A stretch of 64,000 nucleotides of DNA from Alisma plantago-aquatica (taxonomy: Eukaryota; Streptophyta; Magnoliopsida; Alismatales; Alismataceae), in NCBI GenBank assembly GCA_963693085.1, contig OY856413.1, positions 107,997,501 through 108,061,500 on the forward strand, in the 5' to 3' direction. The notes under the pieces were generated by a model. That model did no database searches. It worked only from the letters and a program-made list of their open reading frames with translations, and was not told the DNA's origin. This document shows positions 53,540 through 64,000 of this stretch, piece by piece. Numbering within the stretch: the first letter of the stretch is position 1; every line of letters begins with the position of its first letter. The position numbers were made by a program, and so were the translations under genes.

Positions 53540-55124
53540 GCTTGATCTTTTTCCTTCCCAGCCTCTACAGATTGGTTTGTGCTAGCAATTGGGTTGACCT
53601 CAGTTATATCTTCATCTTATTGAATGATTTTTGTGGCTTCGGTAAGGACTCGACCCGACCTTGTGGTGATGGATTTCAATTGCTCTTGTCTAGATTGATT
53701 GTGTCTTGGGTTTATCTCTGGTTGACCAGCAAAAGTTCCTACCAGAGGTTTTAGTTGAGTTGCGATTTGTGCTAACTGAGTTTCGACAGCTTTTTGTTGG
53801 GCTTGCTAGTTGGCAAGCATGGTTTTTTGTGATTGAAGCATTTGTCTTATTAACGAAAGTTCATCTATCGGTGGAGGTGGATTAATTTTTTGTGGGTTTT
53901 TTTGATACTGTTGTGGTTTCTGCTACTGAGGCATGGTGGATAGATGGGGTTGTTGAACTTGTGGTTGTTGCAGCTGAGGTTGCTGCAATTGTGGGTGCAA
54001 CGGTGGATGAGTATATTGATAATATGCAGAAGGATTTCTTGGTTGTGTGAATCCTTGTAATCCTCCTCTAAAGTTTCCATAGTTTCGATTATAATTGTTC
54101 TAGAAACCTAGTGGCGATCTATTAAAAACCCCCTCCTTGGGTCTGGTGTTGCGGGTTGGCAGTCCCCGTAGGATTCCCATATTGAAATCCAGGATGGTTT
54201 CTTGGTTGATTTGGGTTGTAATAAGCTTGTCCTGGTATAGTATGAATGAAATTCACTTGATCTGGTGACAAATCCTCGGGCTATTAGATGATTGGTTCAT
54301 ATTGTGGTTGTGGTGTCTACATGTCCATCATCACATTATATAGGAGACCACATGATAATGTGGGATGATCAGATGCATGACATGCTTCGTAAGTCACGGT
54401 AGTGGCCTTGAACTATTGGGGGCTCTTCTTTTCGCCAAGTGTCATTTCAAGAACTTGTTGCTTGTGAGTGATAGTTTTTAGGGCTTCAGCGATGGCTTTC
54501 ATTTCCCTTGATTCTTCACCCTTACAAACTTTTAGAATTCCCCCGATGGATGACCTTCCCCAATTATATTGGTTCTCGGCCCCAAGCGTAACAATTCTCC
54601 ATGCATCTTCGTAATTCTTTCACATGAAATTCCCCCCAGATGAGAAATCCAAAAATTTCTTAATATCATCACTTACTCCTCTGTAGAATGTCTCTATCAG
54701 CTGGTTTTGAGAGATTGTGTGGTGGAGACATTTCCTCAAGAGTTCCTTAAATCTCTCCCTGGATTCTTCCAGTGATTCTCCAGGGAGTTGAGAGAAGTGA
54801 TTAATTTGTACCCTAATCTCATAAGTCAATGAAGGCGGAAAGAACTTTTCTAGAAACTTTTCTTCCAAAGGAGCCCAGGTGGTCATTGGCTCCCCATCTA
54901 GTGCATTATACCAGCTCAATGCCCTTCTGGACAGAGCAAAGTGAAATAGGTGTAGCATGATTGCGTCGAAAGGAACTCCGACATGTGGTACTAGCCGACA
55001 AAGACACATGAATCACTTTAGGCGGTCCATGCAGTCATCCCCAACACCTCTAAAAAACAAAATACCTTGCATAATCTGGATCCATTGCGTGTGAATCTCA
55101 AAGTTAGGAACGTTGATTAGCGGG
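53540..55124 (-). pseudogene. Athila-type Gag, broken and 5'-truncated by insertion
   Basis: The best block is 54620-55009, with LSRRALSWYNALDGEPM, EKFFPPSLTYEIRVQINHF and ETFYRGVSDDIKKFLD. Downstream is the Q/N/P-rich part (53860-54300) with stops, and a G-Q-P-E segment near 53720 that shows Gln where element 1 has a TAG. Coding homology stops at 55124, exactly where the chromovirus LTR (TGTAACGACC) begins. Confidence 0.87.
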
Positions 55125-58100
55125 TGTAACGACCCTGCCTCCCGGTAACCCCCGAATTAAGGGAGACCTGAAGGTCAGAGCCGTTATTCAATTAACATGA
55201 TCAAAGGTTCGACAAATAATTAGTAATAATTAATAAACTTTACCAACTAAACTAAAAATTGGTATAAAATAAAACTTTTCTTACCTTGGAAAAACTGGGA
55301 TTTCTAAACTTCTATCCATGAAGATGTTAATCTAACTAATCCTATTGTGTACGTTACTTCTCATTTAATTCCACCTATGCCACTTTACTGTTTGTTCTTT
55401 TCATTTGTACCTAAAACATCGACAAAAAAAATGTCGGTCAGTATATCAAAATATACTGGTATGTGGAGACAACCAAAAAAATGCACATATGGCAAACAAT
55501 TTATTAATCACAATCAAATTATTTAACAAGCCAATTTACACTTTTCAGTATGAAATTCTCCACCGCTTTTGCCCTAACCTTGGCATACCCACCTTAGGGT
55601 TTCTTTTGCCCATGACATAAGGCCACCTTCTCAATCCCGAGCTTGATGCCTGGGGGTCAGCACTCATGGTGCCCTCTAGTCATGCAATATCATAGGCCAC
55701 CTTCTTGGTGCCTGGGGGTCACCACTCATGGTGCCCATTGGTCTACCCATCCGGGCCTGACTCTCTTGGCATCATCCATCAGGGTGGCATGTAGGTGTGA
55801 GAAGACATACTTCTATTATTAATGTGATAATCATAGTGACTTTATGATTTGCAAGTATGAACATCCAAACTGTTTAGTTGCAGTCAATGCGAATAACCAT
55901 CCAGAAAATTCTCGTGAAACTAAAGCGGTTATTCATAAGCGTAACCACATACATGATCCAGAGCAACTTGGTGTCCAAACAATAAGGATAAAGAACAAGC
56001 AACCATCAATCAACCATATCCTGAAATTAATATGCATGGCATCCAAGTGTTATAGTTTATCTAGAACATTTAAAAGCTAGACTTGGATTCCGTCTTAGGC
56101 TTTCTATGCCACTTTTAGGGTTTCCATTGCAATTAGGGTTTCCTTTTATCTTTTACTATTTTAAACCCTAATTTAACACAATTGATCACAAATCCTAATT
56201 ATTTCCACATATAATCCTCAATTTCAGATTAAAGGCATAATTAACCATTAATTTAGCTCATTAAGCCTCTTTTTATTAAAGCTACTATTTTTATCTTTTT
56301 AATCCATGACAAGATCATTATACACATTTATCATTAACTCATAGTTCATTATGGTCCAAATCCCATATGAACTCGATTTGTTATAATTCCATCTTTTATT
56401 CATGAGAGAACCCTAATTACTACATTTAGGGCATTTATTCACAAATTAGGAACTTAATGCTCGAATTAGCTTAGATTCAGCATATTCCAACTTTAATCAT
56501 GATGTTAATCAATAAAAGCCATTAATAGTCGAATTAGTCAACATTAGGGTTTCAAGGCTTATTAAAACATATTCATGCACATGGACTTTCAATTAAACTA
56601 AATTCGTGCTAAAATTCATCCTTTTTCTGCCTAATGTTCTTTTTTTATCATTAACAGGCTAATATCAACTTTAATCATCTATTAAACCCTACTAATCACT
56701 ATAATCATATCAAAATAAGGTTCTTTAAACATTAATACATTAAAGTTGATATCTTCTGTTACTTTTCGAATTTCATAAGGAATTAGGCTTCAATTATATT
56801 TTATTGAGATTCCTCTCGATTTTCTGAGCAAGTTTCATATTTTATGCATACTCATCCGAGCTACCATTAGAGAGATATGAATTTTGTAAAATTACCTTCT
56901 TTAGGCCAATGGCATGTTGCCACGTCGTCAAACCCATGCAACACTTGCGATTTGGAAACATTTCGAAAAGACTAAAATTCCCCCACTTAACCAACCGGCC
57001 CTAGCACAGCGCAGAGGGTATAACTATCCAAAGTATCTTTCCTTTCTTCTTCCTCCAGCAGCCAAACGGCTGCCGCCCTAGCCGCCGCATTGCTGCCTTT
57101 CGCAGCCCGCCCTCTCCTCCATAGAGCCAGGAACTTCTCGCCGACTGTCTCCCTTGGTCTGCCGCCCCTCTGCGCACTTGGGGCGCCACCTAGTTGCGGC
57201 CGGCGCGGTCAATCACTTGCTCGACATGCCCTTCTCTTCAGGCCGACGCTGCAGCCTAGGGGCTGCTGCCGCGCGTGTTCTGGGTCACCGCTCTGATGGA
57301 GAAGTTGATCTTCAGCATCGTGGTACACCGAGATCCCATCTAGACTACTCCTCAACTCTCCATCTCTCCTGGGAAAGTTCCCACTTAGAGGCTAGGGTTT
57401 AGACATAATGAATAAGGAGGAGAACGTGGGATCTTCCTCTTTCTCTCCCAGACTCGAACTAAGGCATTACCCCTTTATATAGGGTGAGATATGAAGCCCT
57501 AAGATGTGTCTCGTAAGGACTCAAGTCCCAAAATCAAAAGGAAACATACTCTCCTTGGTCGTGAAGCAACCAACTCTCTCTCTCTTCATTATCTCCTATT
57601 TTCTTGATATTCCTTGTTGCGTGAATAATTAGGAATTCAAAATTCCTCTCCAATACTCTTTATTCTTGTCTTTTAATTCATTGGCCTCGAATTTATATTT
57701 TCCTCAAGTAGGAAATACTTTCTTTTATCAAATTTACATAATCCATTAATTATGTATTCCCATTATCTCTTTATTTAACAATTTTGGTATTTTATCTTTC
57801 TTTCCTCTTTATTGGGGTTCCTTGGACCCCAAGAAACTCTAATATTTCGAAATCCTTTTATTGGATGCTCATTATCCTTCTAGATGCATCTAAATGCCTT
57901 ATTCTTCATTATTTCTCATTATCTTGTTTATTTCTTATTAAAATAGTTATTTTGAGGAATTCTCTTTATTTCCCTTTTATTTTCTTCATTGGTATCCCTT
58001 TTATCATAAGCAATCCTTGGGATACGAAATTCCACCAAGGATCACTTAATTATAACTCTTTTTACTTATTTTCCACATTTCATCAATGTTTTCAATTTCT

Positions 58101-58416
58101 TTCTTAATAAAGAATTACTTAATTGGTCTCTTCTTTTCTTATTGCTCTCTTTATGCACTTTGGACTCCTTGGTACCCAAGGAACCCAAGAGGCACGAAAT
58201 TCCTCCTTGGATTTGCCTTCTAGAGGTTTCTACCTCCTTCTTTTCTCAAATATTCAATTATTCATTAATTAATTGAATTTCCTTGTTATTGGTCCCAATA
58301 GACAATAAAGCCCACAAATCCATTTATTCACAACAAATTATATTATTTGTCCAAATATCTTTAATATGAGAAATTACATTTCTCACCAAATGAACCCAAA
58401 ATTTGGGGTTGTAACA
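55125..58416 (-). repeat. 3' LTR of chromovirus-like element B
   Basis: About 3.3 kb. The plus-strand ends are TGTAACGACC and GGTTGTAACA. In minus sense the TATA box is CCTATATAAAG (57483-57473), followed by a GC-rich stretch (about 57030-57370). A segment starting AGGCCACCTTCT is duplicated at 55621 and 55691. Confidence 0.85.
57473..57483 (-). promoter_or_regulatory. TATA box of chromovirus-like LTR B
   Basis: CCTATATAAAG on the minus strand, with a plant-type pyrimidine-rich region downstream. Confidence 0.6.
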
Positions 58417-58436
58417 TCCTTCCCCTCTTATGAGAA
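58417..58436 (-). other. Polypurine tract of element B
   Basis: TAAGAGGGGAAGGA on the minus strand immediately before the LTR start TGTTACAACC. Confidence 0.8.
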
Positions 58437-61400
58437 TTTTGCCCTCAAAATTCCATCAAGCAAGCAAATAAACAGGATAAGTCTTCTTATGTCCATCAGG
58501 GATCCTATGTGGCTTCACCCTTTCCATGGTGTTTCCAAAGAACCTTCATTATCTTATTTTCTTCCATCTGAGTTCTTTCTTACCTTGGTATATCATACCC
58601 TCATAGGTGACTCAGGACATTTCAACCTCTCAAAAGCTGAATAGGTTCAGGGCTCAACACATGGCTTGGATACCTCACATAGTGCTCTAGATCGGACTCA
58701 TGGAATACATTACACATCATGTTATCCTGAGGGGCAAGGCTAAACACAACCATCTCCACCAATCCATCTCAAATAGACCCATATATCGGGGACTCAGCTT
58801 CCTCAGCTGTAGCCTAGAGGGGTTGGATTTTCACATTTCCTACAGTGAACGACATGTCAGTCTGCTTTGCATCATCTCACGACTCATGTCGTCTCTGGGC
58901 TCTCTCTCTCAGCCATTGCATTATAAAAAAGAATTCATCTGCACACACCGTGGTTCTATTGTGACCTTTGCAAGGCCTCCTTCACCAACATCATCTTTAA
59001 TTAAGTGGTGACTGACACCACCTCTCTATAAGACTTCTTTCATCCCAATAAAGGTTATGGTGGTTAACATCACATCTTAAGAACTGTCTCTATGTATCAC
59101 CCTAAATGAGAACACATGCTCTCATCAAATCATACTATCCATTAGTATGGGGTGATAAACTGTACAAACACTGAGCTCTTCATGTATCTACTTCCACCTC
59201 ATGGAAGTCAACCTTTAGGTCACATCAAGAACTTTTGAATTCGCATCATGGTGTAGTTGAACCATCTCTTTTCATATGTAGTTCAACCAGATCTGTCCCT
59301 TGACATAACTCTTCCTTTCTTATGTCATCTAGGTAAGGCGATCTACCATAACCCACATTGTATCTTAACCTTCTTGGTCTAGGAGAAACTCACAACATCC
59401 ATAAAGTTGAACTCCCATTCCCTCTCAGGAACTCTTTATACTTTATATCCATGCACTAGGTTAATGGTGTTCGTCCTTCACCTCTTGGCTTGCATGGCCA
59501 CATGCTACATGCAACTTGGTTTTAAGCATCCAGAATGCCACCATGACTTACTATCTTTGTAGTACCAAGGTATATCATGTCCTCTTGTATCGTTATGATT
59601 CCTCAAGCTCGATACCTCGGAAACCCTAAACCACTCTCAAAAGGGTTTTATTACCTTCCTATCCAAAGAAGTGTATCTGAGGTTCTATCGCAATCCTTTC
59701 ACTACATCACAGACTAAACTGGCTAACCCAACAACCATTAACTTGTTCAACATGTCTTATTACATCCGAGTGTTAGCCAAAACACATCTTCTCTCCAAAC
59801 ATAGGGTTAGTCAAATAACCTCAACTTCTTCTAGCTTCCAGCTAAACTAGGTAGCTATATCTCAACCAGAGCATTCATTACCACCCCTTATCCTTAGGTG
59901 TTAGTTAATGTCGAAGACATACTCCTCCATGCATTATATTTATCATCTCATCTCAAACTCTAAGGTTGTCTTCATCAAAGAACTCTGAGCTCATCCTCAT
60001 GGTGATCAAACTCAACCTTATGATTCCTTGTAACACTTTGCAAAAATCCACTTAGTTCATGATAAAACATCCTCACAAGATGATCTCCTTAATACTCTTA
60101 GTGTTTGTAAAGCATCCATGTATTATTCTCTCCACAAAGGTATGTTGTTAACTCTATCCTCATACCGTATAGCAACGTTCCAACTTACATCATCTTTATC
60201 CTTGGTGTAAGGCATGCGTACTGTCCTATCTCTCACTCCCATAACAAGAAGAAATAAGCATTTGGCTGCAGTCCAAATACAGAGTTCTTCCTATTCCAAG
60301 AGTAGAGATGGTACAGCCCACCTTGCCAGTACACCTTTACATCTAAGTTGAAACAAGCCACATATGTCTCTACGAACACCACGATATCACTTACTTCCAT
60401 GGAAAACTGATCTCAAACCTACTTGGTCTAAACACAATCCTTGGTCTTCTCCTCTAGGTCTATAGGGTGCCCGCACTTTTGGGGTCATCCCTCTTCCCTT
60501 ATGCATCTAGAGAGTGCCCTATTCATATGCCCTTTGGGTCCCATGAGTTCATGAAGGTGATAAATCTCCTAACCCATGGCCCTTGGACAATGATAGATGT
60601 TACCTTCCGACCCTATGGTCACGTGCAACTAGGGAATTAGGCAACTCCTACTTCCATCAGTATTATCCCCACCTGACCCTAGGATAGACTTAGGATTCCA
60701 ACATAGTACATTTCTAGCTTAGAACCTTACCTAAGCCTTCATCATCTCTCTCTGCATTCATGGGCTGACTTTTATCCCTTCCCAGGGGTCATGGCGACCT
60801 ACCTTCCTTGGTCAGGCCCCATACTGGTTACTTCCCTGGTAACACATCCATATGCACTTAGATACGGTTAACTATGGGTTTATAGGTTCAATCTCATACC
60901 ATGCACTTTTCACTTAGCTTCACAATATCCTATGAAACCTCTTTAGGTTACCTCAAAACCAACAAAACTGGTATACACCCTACCAAAGGGTCCCTCTCCC
61001 AGGATGGGAGGAACTACAACTCTTAACGACAAGGTCACGACCGACCTTAGGGTTTACCTTCGTATGAGCATGTCTAACCCAAAAACTACTAAAGCATAAG
61101 CGGATCACCTATTAAACCATGCTAGGTCGTACTTGTTCTCTTTCCTCCATACTGGATTAACTTGGTTGTGAGGGGTTCATCAAACATACCCTCATCCTAA
61201 TGGATTTCCTTTTTTTTCCTCTACACATGAGGAGTATCATGCTCGAATCTATAAAGACTAAAATCTCATCATGCACATCAGATACACTGCTTCCCCTCTT
61301 AGGCCTAGGAACCCTAGATTCGCCTTCGAGTGTTCAACTACATGCTCATTTTCTTAACCACAAATCAAGCATGTCCAAGATATGTCATGTACTCCCATGA

Positions 61401-62777
61401 TCTTTCTACTCGAGCAACACTTCAGAGTTGATTCCTCTTCCAGGACAACTAACTAGGTATAAAACCTCACAACTGGTGACTTAACCTCCTCAGGGTCTAA
61501 AGCACTCTTCATCTCATCTATTAGGTAATCACTTATACCATAGGTACTAGAAGCATCATCCTCTCTCTAGGGTTTGGCTACTCCCAAGCTAACCAAGACA
61601 TCATCATCCTCCAGGGGTCAAGCATAAGGCAACCACTATCGTCCACTTAGGTCGCATCATCCTCAACTCCCCACTGTTCCTCATGTCTTGGAATTCTAAG
61701 TTTCTAACATTTTGCTCGGGCCTTGCTTTCTCTCTCCAGATCTAACTCCACATCCATCCTTACAACTAGAGGTCCTCTCTCCATGAAGTTGGATCAAGCT
61801 CACGAGCATATCTCTACCTGGTGAAGCATTTTCTCAACTCATGTTTGGCTCAAGATCATCCTTAGCTCTTTATGTTTTTCTCATAAGCTATCCAACATGA
61901 TCCCTTGTCTAGGGTTTCATCCCACTATCAACACTACTAACGCACTCTAGGTGCAAGCTATACCCTATTTGCAATAGCCCAAAAGGTTTCTATAGGTTCT
62001 TCTATAACCTTATCCATGAAGGAGCTATTCTTTGCTCAAACATGCACGACCCTTCCCAGGGTTGCCAAAGGTACTCAGTCATCAACTTCTCATGGTTCAT
62101 ATGGCAATCCAAAGGCATGTCCATCCAAACACCGGGTCTACTAAGACATCTAACTCTTCGTGTCATCGTTCTCTCTAACCTTCACTTAGGGTTAGGGTTA
62201 AAATCATCCTCAAAGGATTTGTAGGTCTCTATATTTAATGGAGATATCTACCTCCATGGCTAACTCTTTCTCTTCTCATCCTCCAGATAAGAAGGTCTAG
62301 CCTCAGGTCTCCCCTGAGGGTATTGACAACTCATGTAAAATGACCTAAGCATGTATCTATTCTTTAGTTTGCACTTAATCTATTAAGCTTATATCCATGA
62401 CATCTTATTTACATGCTTTTCATTAATTTGGTGGAGGATTCCTTATTTACCTTACCCGTACCTCAAGAGGGTGAGGAGAAGAGAGGAAACCCTAATCCTG
62501 AAGGTCCTTAATAGAATTTGAGTTGAGAAGGGATGAAAACGATGAGAGAGTCCTAAAGGTATCTTATTTCGAGTCATATCCTAAGACATCAGCCAGACAA
62601 TCACACAATCTGGGAGTTGTCGTATTCTGACTAGCGGTGCAGAGGAAAATATTGTCATCCCCCGGAAGTGATCCTTTTCTAGACACCTCAGTCTTTCAGA
62701 CACTCCTCTAATAACTCCCTCGGTTCTATGGAATTTGTAAAATTTAATGATTAATAATGATTAAATGAGGAACCTAT
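58437..62777 (-). pseudogene. Rotted chromovirus-like gag-pol
   Basis: No long ORF, but readable traces in minus order. At about 59430-59250 a WEFNFMDVV ... TKK ... W-x-I-A-L-P stretch matches the integrase W-x-x-I-x-M-D-F-V and I-W-V-I-V-D-R-L motifs. At about 59200-59080 VYHP, then ACVL and GDTWRQFL, match the YHPQ ... ACVL-x-F-x-G-x-W integrase core. At about 58700-58480 there is YVRYPSHVLSPEPIQ, then VTYEGM and a degraded W-x-x-H-x-x-x-E-A-T-W-like end of the chromovirus integrase C-terminus. The gag and RT parts are too degraded for me to place. Confidence 0.6.
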
Positions 62778-62789
62778 GCTCTGATACCA
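62778..62789 (-). other. Primer binding site of element B, tRNA-iMet
   Basis: TGGTATCAGAGC on the minus strand, 2 bp from the LTR end. Confidence 0.92.
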
Positions 62790-62791
62790 AT

Positions 62792-64000
62792 TGTAACGAC
62801 CCCGCCTCCCGGTAACTCCCAAATTAAGGGAGACCCGAAGGTCAGAGCCGTTATTCAATTAACAGGATCAAAGGTTTGACAAATAATTAGTAATAATTAA
62901 TAAACTTTACCAACTAAACTGAAAACTGGTATAAAATAAAACTTTTCTTACCTTGGAAAAACAGGGATTTCTAAACTTCTATCCATGAAGATGTTAATCT
63001 AACTAATCCTCCTGTGTACGTTACTTCTCATTTAATTCCACATATGCCACTTTACTGTTTGTTCTTTTCATTTGTACCTAAAACACCGACAAACAAAACG
63101 TCGGTCAGTATATCGAAATATACTGGTATGTGGAGACAACCAAAAACTTGCACATATGGCTAACACTTTAATAATCACAATCAAATTATTTAACAAGCCA
63201 ATTTACACTTTTCAGTATGACATTCTCCACTGCTTTTGCCCTAACCCTGGCATACCCACCTTAGGGTTTCTTTTGCCCATGACATAAGACCACCTTCTCA
63301 ATCCCGAGGTTGGTGCCTGGGGGTCACCACTCATGGTGCCCTCTAGTCATGCAATATCATAGGCCACCTTCTTGGTGCCTGGGGGTCACCACTCATGGTG
63401 CCCTTTGGTCTACCCATCTGGGCCTGACTCTCTTGGCATCATCCATCAGGGTGGCATGTATGTGCGAGAAGACATACTTCTATTATTAATGTGATCATCA
63501 TAGTGACTTTATGATTTGCAAGTATGAACATCCAAACTATTTAGTTGCAATTAATGTGAATAACCATCCGAAAAATTATCGTGAAACTAAAGCCGTTATT
63601 CATAAGCGTAACCACATACCTGATCCAGAGCAACTTGGTTTCCAAACAATAAGGATAAAGAACAAGCAACCATCAATCAACCATATCCTGAAATTAATAT
63701 GCATGGCATCCAAGTGTTATAGTTTATCTAGAACATTTTAAAGCTAGACTTGGATTCCGTCTTAGGCTTTCTACGCCACTTTTAGGGTTTCCATTGCAAT
63801 TAGGGTTTCCTTTTATCTTTTACTATTTTAAACCCTAATTTAACACAATTGATCACAAATCCTAATTATTTCCACATCTAATCCTCAATTTCAGATTAAA
63901 GGCATAATTAACCATTAATTCAGCTCATTAAGCCTCTTTTTATTAAAGCTACTATTTTTATCTTTTTAATCCATGACAAGATCATTATACGCATTTATCA
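62792..64000 (-). repeat. 5' LTR of chromovirus-like element B (cut by window)
   Basis: Aligns with 55125-56340 from the TGTAACGACC end onward. Its 5' end is outside the window. Confidence 0.9.

Larger units (their letters stand above)
39250..55124 (-). mobile_element. Athila-type Ty3/gypsy element 2 (with inserted CACTA)
   Basis: Minus-strand element reading from the right: gag (cut at 55124 by another insertion), protease, RT, RNase H, integrase, repeat array plus TATA, an extra ORF, a 3' untranslated region with a CACTA insertion, a polypurine tract (41219-41254) and the 3' LTR (41218 to 39250). Its 5' end lies beyond the window, past the chromovirus insertion. Gag, protease and LTR ends match element 1. 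All coding regions are broken, so it is not autonomous. The extra ORF is what sets it apart. Confidence 0.88.
55125..64000 (-). mobile_element. Chromovirus-like Ty3/gypsy element B, inserted in Athila gag
   Basis: Minus-strand element: 5' LTR from beyond the right edge to 62792, PBS 62789-62778, internal region 62777-58417 with rotted gag-pol, purine tract, 3' LTR 58416-55125. The outer boundary GCGGG/TGTAACGACC lies inside the gag of Athila element 2. Over the 1.2 kb visible in both copies the LTRs differ at roughly 4% of positions by hand count. Confidence 0.88.

Noticed and set aside
57001..57402. GC-rich ORFs in the chromovirus LTR
   Set aside because: They fall just downstream of the TATA box within the LTR and overlap on both strands. 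No domain.

Overview
The window is nuclear DNA of a large, repeat-rich plant genome, most likely a flowering plant. The basis is the element content: Athila-type Ty3/gypsy with a tRNA-Asp primer site, Tork/TAR-like and SIRE-like Ty1/copia, chromovirus-like Ty3/gypsy, CACTA DNA transposons and a Cassandra TRIM with 5S rRNA in its LTRs. I recognise no host gene, tRNA or functional rRNA gene. Nearly all the sequence is transposable elements of different ages, nested in each other and broken mainly by stop codons.

Layout. 1-3525: 5' part of an Athila-type element on the minus strand (protease running off the left edge, long gag ORF, PBS, 524 bp LTR). 3526-16160: an old SIRE-like copia element on the plus strand, split by a younger complete copia element (4828-13012; 712/711 bp LTRs, about 7% diverged by hand count). 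16160-19250: unassigned AT-rich DNA. 19260-22638: remnants of a second copia LTR type in both orientations. 22639-26513: 3.2 kb LTR, PBS and gag start of a chromovirus-like Ty3 element. 26515-28755: minus-strand copia copy with gag only. 28756-about 35050: element with one long decayed ORF, a polypurine tract and a long LTR containing a palindromic array. 35050-39249: mostly unassigned, but containing a complete 838 bp Cassandra TRIM (38004-38841) with a perfect 5 bp target duplication. 39250-55124: second Athila-type element on the minus strand (3' LTR, 3' region with a CACTA insertion, extra ORF, integrase, RNase H, RT, protease, gag), cut in its gag by a chromovirus-like element (55125 to beyond 64000) with two LTRs about 4% diverged.

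The most unusual material is in the second Athila-type element. Between integrase and 3' LTR it carries an extra decayed ORF (48955 to 45603, minus) with an S/T/P-rich N-terminus, a probable coiled coil, an acidic stretch and two tandem Ulp1/C48-like cysteine peptidase domains. Directly upstream are a 27 bp palindrome-containing tandem array and a TATA box. The same element's LTR has the same order (26 bp array, then TATA). Similar array-then-TATA layouts occur in two other LTRs of the window, so short GGTC/GACC-type palindromic arrays upstream of TATA look like a recurrent promoter design here.

Limits: lineage names come from motifs read by eye. Boundaries of decayed elements are approximate unless an LTR end, PBS, PPT or target duplication is stated. 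Percent differences are hand counts.
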